DNA of 64,000 nt. Origin: Streptomyces sp. NBC_00224 (lineage in GTDB: Bacteria; Actinomycetota; Actinomycetes; Streptomycetales; Streptomycetaceae). Below the pieces are notes generated by a model. The model searched no databases, was not told the origin of the DNA, and saw nothing but the letters and a program-made list of their open reading frames with translations. Below, in pieces: positions 45,292 through 53,844 of this stretch. How positions within the stretch are numbered: position 1 is the stretch's first letter; every line of letters starts with the position of its first letter. The translations under genes were made by a program, and so were the position numbers. The stretch spans positions 1,674,001 through 1,738,000 of the forward strand of contig NZ_CP108106.1 in the NCBI RefSeq assembly GCF_041435195.1, read 5' to 3'.

Positions 45292-46503
45292 CTAGCTGAA
45301 CGGGTCGAGCGTCAGATACGCCTGCCTCGGATCCCCGTCGTTCACCAGCGACTCGTGGTTGCCGACGTCGTCGAAGGCGAAGGCGTACGCCTTGCCGTCG
45401 GCCATCCGGGCATGGATCTCGCGGGCGTACTGGTTGGTCACCGCGTCCTGGTAGAAGGCGGCGGACCCGGTGTCGGGCTGGTTGGGGTTGACCAGCAGCG
45501 TGGAGCGGTTGTAGCCCGCGCAGAGCGTGCGCGAGATCGGGCCGCGCACCAGGTCGTTCGGGGCGTCGAGCAGCTTGTAGCAGCCGAATACGCTGTCGGA
45601 GTCGGGCTTCTGGAAGCTGGTGACGACCGCGCCCGCGCCGTTGGTGAAGTTCATCGTGGAGCCGGAGACCCGGCCGAAGTACTTGGTGTTCGGCTGGTCG
45701 GCGAAGGGCGTGACGGTCAGCGTCGAGGTGCTGTACTTCTGCCAGACCCGGTTGATGTAGTCGTCGAGGACGGTCTTCGCCAGGGCGCCCGACTCGATGC
45801 CGTGGCCGGGGGCGAGCGCGCGCAGGACCGTTCCGTCGGGCCTGGTCTGGATCAGGTTGGCCCAGCCGCCCGGCTTGCCCCTGAGCGCGGTGAAGATGCC
45901 GTTGTAGCCGCCGGGCTTCAGATGCCCGGTCGACCTGGTGGTCCCGTCGGCCGTCTTCACGCCGACCGCGTACGGGGCCGAGACCATGTCGACCTGGGTG
46001 CTGTTGATCCACAGTCCGGCGTCGTTGAGCGTGTACTCGGACCAGTTGAACAGGATGTTCCGGTTCGGGTCGCTCGGATTCTGCACCGCCGGCTGCACCA
46101 GACCGCCCGTGGTGAGCTTGAAGACGAGCTTCTGGCCGTACGAGAAGTAGACGCGGCCGGAGAACTTGGGCATCCGGATGGTGGTCGACTGCCCGCTCGC
46201 CGGCCCGGCGATCGAGGCGTCGGGCGCCGGGGTGGGCGGGTTGCCCCCGGCCGGCCAGGGGTGGAAGGTGCCGTTGGCGTCGGCCCAGCCCTGCCGGCCG
46301 GTCGAGAGCTGCGTTCCGAGGTTGTAGATGTAGACCGGCTCGCTACGGCCGGAGTTGTTGGTCACGGTGAGCGGGATGGTCGAGGGCACGGCGGCGGTGG
46401 CCGGGGCTGCCGCGCCGGTGGCCGTGAACCCCGCTGCGACGAGCAACGCGGCAACCAGGGGCGCCAGGGGTTTTCCTAGGACAGACACGCTCCAACTCCT
46501 CAT
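45292..46503 (-). CDS. secreted GH64 beta-1,3-glucanase
   Basis: A 403-residue enzyme with a signal peptide (residues 1-38, APATAAVPS). The single GH64 domain has the catalytic acid E156 in NWSEYTLN and base D172 in QVDMVSAPYAVG, matching the Glu/Asp pair of laminaripentaose-producing glucanases. Other landmarks: VPSTIPLTVTNNSG and VYIYNLG at the start, CAGYNRSTLL and FAFDDVGNHESLV near the end. There is no binding module. It attacks fungal-wall type beta-1,3-glucan. The promoter carries the TGAGAGCGCTCTCA operator shared with the beta-helix gene at 2642. Confidence 0.94.
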   Translation of the reverse strand: MRSWSVSVLGKPLAPLVAALLVAAGFTATGAAAPATAAVPSTIPLTVTNNSGRSEPVYIYNLGTQLSTGRQGWADANGTFHPWPAGGNPPTPAPDASIAGPASGQSTTIRMPKFSGRVYFSYGQKLVFKLTTGGLVQPAVQNPSDPNRNILFNWSEYTLNDAGLWINSTQVDMVSAPYAVGVKTADGTTRSTGHLKPGGYNGIFTALRGKPGGWANLIQTRPDGTVLRALAPGHGIESGALAKTVLDDYINRVWQKYSTSTLTVTPFADQPNTKYFGRVSGSTMNFTNGAGAVVTSFQKPDSDSVFGCYKLLDAPNDLVRGPISRTLCAGYNRSTLLVNPNQPDTGSAAFYQDAVTNQYAREIHARMADGKAYAFAFDDVGNHESLVNDGDPRQAYLTLDPFS

Positions 46504-46559
46504 CGGATCCGGCGGGTTACGTGGGGGCGCCGCGAGGAGGAACGAGCTCTTCCACCTCG

Positions 46560-46601
46560 TGAGAGCGCTCTCAGAATCGTCGCGGGACGAGGGTGTGTCA
46601 A
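46560..46601 (-). promoter_or_regulatory. GH64 promoter with TGAGAGCGCTCTCA operator
   Basis: On the minus strand, -35 TTGACA (46601-46596), a 17-base spacer and -10 GATTCT (46578-46573) are followed at once by the perfect 14-bp palindrome TGAGAGCGCTCTCA (46560-46573), which would cover the start of transcription. A second TTGAC lies 11 bases further upstream. Confidence 0.7.
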
Positions 46602-46639
46602 TGCGCGTGCGTCAATTTCCTTGAGGAAGCGGGGGTGTT

Positions 46640-46678
46640 GGCGGGGCCAGGCCGTTCACTTGGTGTCGTGGCCCCGCC
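46640..46678. terminator. hairpin terminator after SGNH gene
   Basis: GGCGGGGCCA (46640-46649) pairs with TGGCCCCGCC (46669-46678) around a 19-base loop, just past the SGNH stop on the minus strand. Confidence 0.75.
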
Positions 46679-46693
46679 TTCGCCGCCGTACGG

Positions 46694-48250
46694 CTACGGC
46701 TTCGGCTTCGGTGCCACCGAGACCACCCGGCCCCGGTCCACCCAGCCGCCGTGCCCGTCGCCGCCCGCCCAGGCGTGCACGGACGCCGCCGTGGCCGAGG
46801 GGCCTGCCAGGATGTAGTCGGCGTTGCCGTCCCCGCTGAAGTCCGCCAGCGACACCCGCGCGGCGTCGGTGGTGAAGCCGGTGGTGGTGGTGCCGAGGTC
46901 GACCCAGCTGCCCCGTCCGTCACCGCCCCGGTTGAGGAAGCTGCGGACCGCGCCGTTCGCTCCCACCACGCTGTAGTCGGGGCGGCCGTCGTCGTCGAGG
47001 TCGGCGAACCGCACCCGGCTCGCGTCGGCGGTCACCCCGGTGGCGACCCGGCCCCAGTCCGTCCAGCCGCCGCGCCCGTCGCCGCCGCGGTTGAGCCGTA
47101 CCCGCACCTCGCCGGTGGCGCCGAGGGTGACGTAGTCGGTCCGGCCGTCGCCGTCGAAGTCCGCGAACACCACATGGCTCGCGTCCTCCGTGGTGCCCTC
47201 GGTGACCTGCCCCAGCGCCTGCCAGCCGCCGTTCGGGTCGCCGCCCCGGTTGAGGTAGACGCTTACGGCGCCGTTCGCGCCCAGGGCGACGCAGTCGGCG
47301 CGGCCGTCGCCGTCGAAGTCCGCGAACCGCACCCGGGCCGGGGCGGCGGGCAGGCCCCGGACGACCCGGCCGAGCGACTTCCAGCCGCCGTGGCCCGCGC
47401 CGCCCCGATTGAGGCGTACGGACGCACCGCCGTGCCCGTCCAGCGTGAACTGGTCCATGCGGCGGTCGCCGTCGAAGTCCGCCCAGCGCACCGAATTCGC
47501 CCCGCCCGCCTCGGTACCGGCGCCGAGCGCGGGACCGCCGCTCTCCCAGCCGCGCCGCCACACCGCGTCGAGCGGCTTGAAGAAGGACCAGGCCATCCGC
47601 CGGAATCCGGCGTCGTTGGGGTGGAGCTGGTCGACGAACTCGGCCGAGGTCAGCGCGGGCGGCTCCACATAGCGGAACTTCCGCCCGGCCCGGCTCTCGG
47701 TCTCCTCCAGCGCCTCGGCCCGTACGTTGAACGCCTTGGCGGGCTCCTCCAGGCCGCTCGTCGTGGGGATGAGGCCCATCACGAGGACGGTGACGCCCGG
47801 CTTGTCCGCGTAGATCCGGTCGACCAGGGCCGCCAGCCGGTCGGGGGCGTGCGGCAGGTCGATGCCCCGGGCGATGTCGTTGATCCCGATGTGGAGCAGC
47901 ACGACGTCGGGCCGGGCGCCCGCCATCCAGCCGTCGATGCCGTCGCGCAGCTGGTCGATGACGTAGCCGCTGTGGCCCTCGTTGGAGAAGTCGGCGAAGC
48001 TGCCGGAGGCCTTGGAGCCCACGAACCGTACGGTGTAGCGGCTTTCGAGCCGCATGATCTGCCACAGCGGGCGCCGGTAGGAGGAGAGGGTGGGGCTGCC
48101 GCCGCCCCAGGTGATCGAGTCGCCCAGCGGCATCACCCGGAGCACCGGGGTGCCCTTGTGGTCGGCGGCCGAGGGGCTCGCGGGCAGCGTCGCCAGGGAG
48201 AGCGCGCCCGTGAGGGCGAGGAGACCGCGGGTCAACCGGATACGTCTCAT
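46694..48250 (-). CDS. secreted SGNH/GDSL hydrolase with FG-GAP repeats
   Basis: A 518-residue exported protein. Signal peptide residues 1-30 (cleavage near SAAD). The SGNH domain (about 35-240) has S45 in PLGDSITWGG, GIND in HIGINDIARG and the Asp-His motif in DQLHPNDAG, all SGNH blocks. From about residue 250 onward there are several FG-GAP/VCBS repeats of about 50 residues, each with a calcium-loop-like FADFDGDGRADY and ending LNRGG-x-x-x-GGW. The repeats probably form a propeller-like binding module. Esterase activity on acetylated polysaccharides or lipids is likely; the target is unknown. Confidence 0.9.
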   Translation of the reverse strand: MRRIRLTRGLLALTGALSLATLPASPSAADHKGTPVLRVMPLGDSITWGGGSPTLSSYRRPLWQIMRLESRYTVRFVGSKASGSFADFSNEGHSGYVIDQLRDGIDGWMAGARPDVVLLHIGINDIARGIDLPHAPDRLAALVDRIYADKPGVTVLVMGLIPTTSGLEEPAKAFNVRAEALEETESRAGRKFRYVEPPALTSAEFVDQLHPNDAGFRRMAWSFFKPLDAVWRRGWESGGPALGAGTEAGGANSVRWADFDGDRRMDQFTLDGHGGASVRLNRGGAGHGGWKSLGRVVRGLPAAPARVRFADFDGDGRADCVALGANGAVSVYLNRGGDPNGGWQALGQVTEGTTEDASHVVFADFDGDGRTDYVTLGATGEVRVRLNRGGDGRGGWTDWGRVATGVTADASRVRFADLDDDGRPDYSVVGANGAVRSFLNRGGDGRGSWVDLGTTTTGFTTDAARVSLADFSGDGNADYILAGPSATAASVHAWAGGDGHGGWVDRGRVVSVAPKPKP

Positions 48251-48546
48251 GATCTTCCTCCAGCCGAAAAGGCGCCGGTGACGCCTTGTCTTGACGGGGC
48301 ATCAGTTGCCACGGCAGTCATGGGATCACTCCGGACCACCGTCTCGCGCGTTCTTGTACAGCAGGAGAACCCGGCCGGAGCAGCGGACGGCGCCGTGTTG
48401 ACGCGCGCGGGACAAAGAACCCGGGACAAAGACCAACGGGCGCGGAACGCCCCCTTGCCCGCATGACAAGCCGCGCGCACGGTACTCGCAGGACGAGAAC
48501 GCGCGGATCCCGCGCTCCAGCCCCCAACCCCAGGAGGTGGCTTCGG
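48251..48546. other. intergenic region with short direct repeats
   Basis: About 300 bases between divergent genes. CGGGACAAAGA occurs at 48408-48418 and 48422-48432, fourteen bases apart; its role is unknown. A strong AGGAGGT ribosome site precedes the Asp23 gene. No convincing promoter was identified. Confidence 0.5.
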
Positions 48547-49047
48547 ATGACGGAGCCGATCAGCCCGGCCGTGGAGAAACCCGACACCGACGAATACCGC
48601 ACCGGCACTTCGGGCACCACCCTGCAGTCCGCGCGGAGCGGTGCGGGTCAGCCACCCGCGACCCGGGGCCGGACGACGATCGCCGGGGGCGTGGTGGAGA
48701 AGATCGCCGGGCTGGCCGCGCGCGAGGTGCCGGGCATCCACGCGCTGGGCGGCGGGTTCGCCCGTACCATCGGCGCGATGCGCGACCGGGTGCCGCGGGC
48801 GCGCGGCGCGGCCGTCAGCCGGGGCGTGAAGGTCGAGGTCGGCGAGCGGCAGACCGCGATCGACCTGGACGTGGTGGTGGAGTACGGCGTGAGCATCACG
48901 GCGGTCGCGGCGGAGGTGCGCGAGAACGTGATCGCGGCGGTGGAGCGGATGACCGGTCTGGAGGTCGTGGAGGTCAACATCTCGGTCGACGACGTCCACC
49001 TGCCGGACGACGGCGCCTCCGAGGTCTCCGAGGGCCGCGTGCAGTAG
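48547..49047 (+). CDS. Asp23/Gls24 family envelope stress protein
   Basis: A 166-residue protein. A polar N-terminal region of about 40 residues is followed by the Asp23 domain (TTIAGGVVEKIAGLAAREVPGIHALGGG, VSRGVKVEVGERQTAIDLDVVVEYG, VEVNISVDDVHLPDD). Family members are linked to envelope and alkaline stress and often lie at the membrane. ATG 48547 is chosen because AGGAGGT precedes it by 8 bases, although the frame is open further upstream. It is followed 109 bases later by the flavodoxin-like reductase gene on the same strand. Confidence 0.92.
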   Translation: MTEPISPAVEKPDTDEYRTGTSGTTLQSARSGAGQPPATRGRTTIAGGVVEKIAGLAAREVPGIHALGGGFARTIGAMRDRVPRARGAAVSRGVKVEVGERQTAIDLDVVVEYGVSITAVAAEVRENVIAAVERMTGLEVVEVNISVDDVHLPDDGASEVSEGRVQ

Positions 49048-49156
49048 CGGGACCGGACCGCCGGTGCCCGGCTCATTCGTTCGGGGCCGCCGAGGTGGCC
49101 CGGCGGCCCCGGACCCGGGAGGCTGGGGAGGACTCCGACCGCCCCGAGGAGAACCG

Positions 49157-49873
49157 ATGGCCCCGACCCCGTACCGCTACGACGACCTGCGCGCCCTCTA
49201 CGTCAACTGCACGCTCAAGCGCTCCCCCGAGGTCAGCAACACCGAGGGGCTGATCGACCGCAGCCGCGCGGTGATGGAGGGGAACGGGGTCACCACGGAG
49301 GTGATCCGCGCCGTCGACCACGACATCGCGACCGGCGTCTGGCCCGACATGACGGCGCACGGCTGGGCGAGCGACGAGTGGCCCGAGCTGTACGAGAAGG
49401 TGATGGCGGCCGACATCCTGGTGCTCTGCGGGCCCATCTGGCTGGGCGACAACAGCTCCGTCGCCAAACAGGTGGTGGAGCGGCTCTACGCCTGCTCCAG
49501 CCTGCTCAACGAGCAGGGCCAGTACGCCTATTACGGCCGGGTCGGCGGCTGTCTGATCACCGGCAACGAGGACGGCGTCAAGCACTGCGCCATGAACCTC
49601 CTCTACAGCCTCCAGCACCTCGGCTACACCATCGCGCCGCAGGCCGACGCGGGGTGGATCGGTGAGGCGGGGCCCGGCCCGTCGTATCTGGACGCGGGCT
49701 CGGGCGGCCCCGAGAACGACTTCACCAACCGCAACACGTCCTTCATGAGCTGGAACCTGATGCACCTGGCGGCGATGCTCAAGCGGGCGGGCGGCATCCC
49801 CGCGCACGGCAACCAGCGGTCGGCGTGGGACGCGGGCTGCCGGGACGACTTCGCCAACCCCGAGCACCGGTGA
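49157..49873 (+). CDS. flavodoxin-like NAD(P)H oxidoreductase
   Basis: A 238-residue protein of the NADPH-dependent FMN reductase/flavodoxin-like fold. The FMN phosphate loop is YVNCTLKRSPEVSNTEGL, followed by ADILVLCGPIWLGDNSSVAKQVVERL and GGCLITGNEDGVKHCAMNLLYSLQHLG, where the flavin ring would bind. GAGGAG lies about 6 bases before the ATG. A bound FMN and quinone or nitro-compound reduction are likely; the natural acceptor is unknown. It may be co-expressed with the Asp23 gene, both fitting a stress response. Confidence 0.88.
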   Translation: MAPTPYRYDDLRALYVNCTLKRSPEVSNTEGLIDRSRAVMEGNGVTTEVIRAVDHDIATGVWPDMTAHGWASDEWPELYEKVMAADILVLCGPIWLGDNSSVAKQVVERLYACSSLLNEQGQYAYYGRVGGCLITGNEDGVKHCAMNLLYSLQHLGYTIAPQADAGWIGEAGPGPSYLDAGSGGPENDFTNRNTSFMSWNLMHLAAMLKRAGGIPAHGNQRSAWDAGCRDDFANPEHR

Positions 49874-49950
49874 GGTCCGGGCGGCGCCGGGGTCGCTCAG
49901 ATCGTCCGAAATGAAGCGGTGGAGCGCCGCCGGATCGCGTCGTACGTGAC

Positions 49951-49979
49951 CCCGTGCGAGCGGCGTCCGCCCGCACGGG
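49951..49979. terminator. terminator of the cvn-P450 operon
   Basis: CCCGTGCG-A-GCGG (49951-49963) pairs with CCGC-C-CGCACGGG (49967-49979), one mismatch, 3-base loop, 10 bases past the last P450 stop on the minus strand. Confidence 0.75.
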
Positions 49980-49988
49980 ACCCACAGC

Positions 49989-51218
49989 TCAGCCGAGCCG
50001 GACCGGGATCTCCTGGTAGCCGAAGGCGATGAACGACGGCACCTGGCTCAACTCGTCGACGTCGGCGGCGAGTCGCAGGTCCGGGAAGCGGTCAAACAGG
50101 GTGGGCAGCGCCGCCAGCGCCTCCATCCGGGCCAGCGGCGCGCCGATGCAGCGGTGGACGCCGATGCCGAAGGCCAGGTGGTCGTCGGCGGCGCGGGTGG
50201 CGTCGAAGGCTCCGGCGTTCTCGCCGTAGTGGGCCGGGTCGTGGCCGGCCGCCGCGTAGGTGGTGACGATGGCGTCGCCCGCCGCGATGGTGACCCCGTC
50301 GACGGTGATGTCGGAGACGGCGAACCGCAGCGGCAGGGTGGCGATGGACGGGTGGACCCGCAGGACCTCGTCGATCACGTTGTCCCAGCTGATCTCGCCG
50401 GAGCGGACGGCGGCGAGCTGGTCGGGGTGGTGGAGCAGGTCGACGACGGCGTTGCCGATGAGGTTGACCGTGGTCTCGAAGCCGGCGCCGATGACGAGCA
50501 GCAGCGTGTAGACGAGCTCGTCGTTGCTGAGCCGGTCGCCGTCCTCGTCCCGGACCTTGATCAGCTCGGTGGTCATGTCGTCGCCGGGCACCTCGCTCTT
50601 GAACGCGATGAGCGAGGGCAGCACATAGGCGATCTGCTTCTGGACGGACTCGGCGTGCTCGGGGCTCGGGTCCGAGGTGTCCATGATGGCCGCGATCAGC
50701 CGGGCCATGTCCTTGACCAAGTAGCCGGGTACGCCGAACAGTTCGCAGATCAGCCGCATCGGCAGGGGGTGCGCGTAGGCCGCCTTCAGGTCGACCGGCT
50801 CGCCGGACGCGGCCGCCTCGGCCAGCTCGTCGAGCAGCTCGGCGGTGATCTCCTCCACCCGGGCGCGCATCGCCTCGGTGCGCCGGGCGGTGAAGCTGGG
50901 GGCGACGAGCTTGCGCAGCCGGGTGTGGTCGGGCCCGTACGTGGAGAGCATGTTGATCACGCCGACCCAGCCCAGGATCCAGCCCCAGTCGGGGTGCTCG
51001 CCGAGCTCGGACCACAGCCCCCAGTGCCGGCGGGGGTCCTTGCTGACCCGGGGGTCGAGGATCAGGGACTTGAGGGTGTCGTAACCGGTGGGCGCCCAGG
51101 CGGGGATGCCCCCTGGCAGCTCGACGGGCACCACCGTGCCGAGCGCGCGCAGCCTGGCGCTCTCGGCGGGGATGTCGGCGCCGAACGGGTCGAGGGGCAC
51201 ACGCGAGGACGGGGTCAT
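49989..51218 (-). CDS. cytochrome P450, distal gene of conservon operon
   Basis: A 409-residue soluble P450. The I-helix oxygen-activation motif is [12 protein letters not shown], the ExxR is in DEVLRVHPS and the heme-ligand motif is [17 protein letters not shown] with C357, all canonical. It begins with a 4-base overlap (ATGA) with the upstream P450 and is the last gene before a terminator. P450 genes of the CYP154/156/157 type are often encoded with Streptomyces conservons; redox partners are not in this operon. The substrate is unknown. Confidence 0.94.
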   Translation of the reverse strand: MTPSSRVPLDPFGADIPAESARLRALGTVVPVELPGGIPAWAPTGYDTLKSLILDPRVSKDPRRHWGLWSELGEHPDWGWILGWVGVINMLSTYGPDHTRLRKLVAPSFTARRTEAMRARVEEITAELLDELAEAAASGEPVDLKAAYAHPLPMRLICELFGVPGYLVKDMARLIAAIMDTSDPSPEHAESVQKQIAYVLPSLIAFKSEVPGDDMTTELIKVRDEDGDRLSNDELVYTLLLVIGAGFETTVNLIGNAVVDLLHHPDQLAAVRSGEISWDNVIDEVLRVHPSIATLPLRFAVSDITVDGVTIAAGDAIVTTYAAAGHDPAHYGENAGAFDATRAADDHLAFGIGVHRCIGAPLARMEALAALPTLFDRFPDLRLAADVDELSQVPSFIAFGYQEIPVRLG

Positions 51219-52462
51219 GCTCGTTCTCCTGGCTGGTCGGGGGTGCGCGGGGTGAAGCGGACGGGCAGCGACGTGAGCGAACGGTGGAACGGGCCGGGGC
51301 GCCAGGTCAGGCGCCCGCGCTCGGTGGTGGGGTCGAGGTCGGGCAGCCACTGGGTGAGCCGCTCGATGGCCTCGGTGGCGATCAGCAGGGTGTGCTGCTT
51401 GACCGGGCAGCCGTGGTTCCCGGCGGACCAGGACAGGTGCGAGGCGTCGTGCGGGTGGTGCGCCCCGGCGAAGTCGCGCTCCGCGAACTGGCCGATGGCA
51501 CCGAAGGAGACGACCACCGGCACGGCGGCCTGGATCCACACGCCGTGGAAGCTCAGCGACTCGCGGGCGAAGTGGATGCCGTAGTTGGAGAGCGGCGTCT
51601 CGTACCGCAGCACCTCGGCGACGGCGTCCGTGACCGGGCGGGAGCCGCTGGTCAGGGTCGAGTAGTAGGCGGGGTTGCCGAGGATGCGCGACAGCGCGTT
51701 GGAGACGAGGTTGGCGGTGGGCTCGTGGCCCGCGCCGAGGGTGAGGAACACCTGCCAGGTGACCTCCTCGGGGGTGAGCGCCGCCGGGTGGTCAAGGAGC
51801 CGGCTGGTGAGGTCGTCGCCGCGCCGCTCGCTCTTGGCCGCGACGAGTTCGAGGACGTAGCGGCCGTACTCGGCCTCGCCCTGCGCCGCCTGCTCGCCGC
51901 CCTCCATCATCTGGCCGAGGGAGTCGTTGAGGCGGCCGCTCTCGCTGTCGGGCAGACCGAACAGGTTGTTGAAGATCAGCGCCATCAGGGGCCGGGCGAA
52001 CTCCGTGACCAGGTCGGCCCGCCCGGCCGGTCCGAACCGGTCCACCAGGATGTCCACCGCCCGGTGCACCCGCTCGCGCAGGTCGTGCGGCTCGACCAGG
52101 TCGAAGGCGTCGAGGAGGGTGCGCCGGTAGCGGATGTGGGCGTCGCCGTCCGCGAAGAGCGCGTTGGGCCGCCAGCGCATCATGCCGAGGATCGGCGAGT
52201 CCGCGGCGACCGTGGCCTCCCAGGGCCTCGGGTCGTGCGACCACGTGTCGGGGTCGTGCAGCAGGTCGAGCGCGGCCCGCCGGTCGGTGACGACGTACGC
52301 GGGGACGCCCGGGGCGAGTTCGGCCCAGCCGACCGGGCCCTGGGCGCGCAGCGCCGCGTAGTAGGCGTGCGGGTCGGCGGCGAAGCCGTCCTCCCACAGG
52401 CGCACCGGCGCGGAGAGCGAGAAGGCGGCTGCGGGGGCGGGGTAGGCGGGGTGCGCGTTCAC
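51215..52462 (-). CDS. atypical cytochrome P450 of conservon operon
   Basis: A 415-residue P450-like protein. ExxR is present ([11 protein letters not shown]). The I-helix motif reads [12 protein letters not shown], with a Pro inside the usual AGxET. The heme-ligand region is [16 protein letters not shown]352 is conserved but the Phe and the Gly after Cys of the FGxGxHxCxG signature are replaced. Such changes are known in CYP157-type conservon P450s, which may be poor mono-oxygenases. GTG start overlaps the cvnD stop (GTGA), and its own stop overlaps the next P450, so all are translated together. Confidence 0.9.
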   Translation of the reverse strand: MNAHPAYPAPAAAFSLSAPVRLWEDGFAADPHAYYAALRAQGPVGWAELAPGVPAYVVTDRRAALDLLHDPDTWSHDPRPWEATVAADSPILGMMRWRPNALFADGDAHIRYRRTLLDAFDLVEPHDLRERVHRAVDILVDRFGPAGRADLVTEFARPLMALIFNNLFGLPDSESGRLNDSLGQMMEGGEQAAQGEAEYGRYVLELVAAKSERRGDDLTSRLLDHPAALTPEEVTWQVFLTLGAGHEPTANLVSNALSRILGNPAYYSTLTSGSRPVTDAVAEVLRYETPLSNYGIHFARESLSFHGVWIQAAVPVVVSFGAIGQFAERDFAGAHHPHDASHLSWSAGNHGCPVKQHTLLIATEAIERLTQWLPDLDPTTERGRLTWRPGPFHRSLTSLPVRFTPRTPDQPGERA

Positions 52463-53091
52463 CGGGTCTCCGGGCGGTTGCGGGCGATCAGGTGCTGGAC
52501 GAGCGAGAGCAGCGCGTCGATGGAGGAGTTGGTGTCGCGCGCGTCGCACGTCACCATCGGGGTGCCGGCCTCCAGGTCGAGCGAGCGGCGCAGCTGTTCC
52601 TCGGTGTACGGGCGGGAGTCGGGGAAGGTGTTGAGCGCGACCGCGTACGGCAGTCCGGTCTCCTCCACCAGGCCGAGTACGTCGAAGGAGTCGTCGATGC
52701 GCCGGGTGTCCACCAGGACGAGCGCGCCGAGCGCCCCGTAGGCGATGTCCGCCCACAGAGAGCGGAAACGTTCCTGTCCGGGGGTGCCGAAGAGGTAGAG
52801 CACCACTCCCCCGCCCAGGCTGATCCGCCCGAAGTCGATGGCGACCGTGGTGGTGGTCTTGTCCCGGACGCCGGCCAGGTCGTCGACCCGGGCGGACGCC
52901 TCGCTCAGGTGCTCCTCGGTGTGCAGCGGGCGGATCTCGGAGACCGAGTCGATCAGGGTGGTCTTGCCCACCCCGAACGGCCCCGCGACCAGGATCTTCA
53001 CCAACTCGCGTGCGGTGTCGGGCAGATGGATCCCACGGGCCCCGGCGGCGCCGGTGGGGCCGGGGCTACTGCTTGAGGGCGCGGAGGCCAT
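52459..53091 (-). CDS. cvnD: conservon GTPase-like protein CvnD
   Basis: A 210-residue membrane-associated GTP-binding protein. The P-loop is GPFGVGKT at residues 37-44, followed by the switch-type region DLAGVRDKTTTTVAIDFG, FGTPGQERF (G3) and VALNTFPD in the place of NKxD. In Streptomyces conservons CvnD interacts with CvnA-C in a complex that resembles eukaryotic G-protein signalling. Its start overlaps cvnC by 26 bases and its stop overlaps the P450 gene by 4, so it is an internal gene of a six-gene operon. Confidence 0.94.
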   Translation of the reverse strand: MASAPSSSSPGPTGAAGARGIHLPDTARELVKILVAGPFGVGKTTLIDSVSEIRPLHTEEHLSEASARVDDLAGVRDKTTTTVAIDFGRISLGGGVVLYLFGTPGQERFRSLWADIAYGALGALVLVDTRRIDDSFDVLGLVEETGLPYAVALNTFPDSRPYTEEQLRRSLDLEAGTPMVTCDARDTNSSIDALLSLVQHLIARNRPETR

Positions 53092-53425
53092 CGGCCACTC
53101 TCTTCAACAGATCGGGGGCGGGCAGTGCGGCGACGGGAATCGGCGGGCGGGCGCTCACCAGACCCTGGTCGATCAGCTCGGCGGCGAGCACCCGGACGGC
53201 GGAGACCGGCAGTTCCAGGAGCGCCGCCGTCTCGACGACGGTGAGTGAGCCGCCGTCCAGCACGTCGAGCACGGCGTGCTGGGCGGCCGGCAGTCCGGCG
53301 GGCTCCGGCCCGCCCCCGCCGGTCAGCACGGACAGCCGCTCCAGGCTGTTGCGGCTGGGCCGCGCGACGCCGCCGGTGGACAGATAGGCGGGAACCAGCG
53401 GGCGGCCGCCGCGGCGGCCCGTCAT
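53066..53425 (-). CDS. cvnC: conservon protein CvnC (DUF742)
   Basis: A 119-residue DUF742 protein. It has the family landmarks LVPAYLSTGGVARPSRNSLERLSVL (abbreviated) and a C-terminal winged-helix-like part, LTVVETAALLELPVSAVRVLAAELIDQG. In conservons CvnC binds the other Cvn proteins; it is not thought to bind DNA as a classical regulator. It overlaps cvnB by 4 bases upstream and cvnD by 26 downstream. Confidence 0.94.
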   Translation of the reverse strand: MTGRRGGRPLVPAYLSTGGVARPSRNSLERLSVLTGGGGPEPAGLPAAQHAVLDVLDGGSLTVVETAALLELPVSAVRVLAAELIDQGLVSARPPIPVAALPAPDLLKRVADGLRALKQ

Positions 53426-53844
53426 GCGTGGGTGGCGCCGTCGGCTCCGCGCGGCGCGGCCGCCATGGTCTTCTCACCGAGCCGGGCCACCTGGGAGTGG
53501 ACGCGGTGGGCGAGCAGGTCGAGCCGGACGTCCGGGTCGCCGTAGGCGGCCACACAGGTGCCGTGGGCGGTCGGCGCGACCAGGATGTAGCCGTGGTCCG
53601 ACTCGATGACGACCTGGCGGATACGGGCGTCCTCCTGGTCCGCGAAGGCGGCCGCGGCGGTGCGGCAGGCGCCCTGCACGGTGCTCATGATGGCGGCGGT
53701 GCGCTCGGCGGACGCCTGGGAGAGGGCCTTGGTGTAGCCGGAGACGAGGCCGTCCCGGGTGAGCAGGACGGCGGCCTGGACGTGCGGGATCTCCAGGATC
53801 GCGTCGAGCACCCACGCCGTTTCGCCGGTAGTGCCGCTGGTCAT
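53422..53844 (-). CDS. cvnB: conservon roadblock/LC7 protein CvnB
   Basis: A 140-residue roadblock/LC7-domain protein: LDAILEIPHVQAAVLLTRDGLVSGYTKAL, then DQEDARIRQVVIESDHGYILVAPTAHGTCVAAYGDPDVRL (described piecewise). Roadblock proteins of bacteria commonly regulate small GTPases, here presumably CvnD. A short polar tail (AAAPRGADGATHA) ends the protein. Four-base overlaps with cvnA and cvnC show tight coupling. Confidence 0.94.
   Translation of the reverse strand: MTSGTTGETAWVLDAILEIPHVQAAVLLTRDGLVSGYTKALSQASAERTAAIMSTVQGACRTAAAAFADQEDARIRQVVIESDHGYILVAPTAHGTCVAAYGDPDVRLDLLAHRVHSQVARLGEKTMAAAPRGADGATHA

Noticed and set aside
48408..48432. CGGGACAAAGA direct repeats as sigma factor or regulator boxes
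   Set aside because: Only two copies, no match to a promoter class I recognise; recorded as part of the intergenic description.
51215..52462. P450 lacking the ExxR motif, as reported for some CYP157 proteins
   Set aside because: EVLR is present in [11 protein letters not shown]; only the I-helix and heme motifs deviate.
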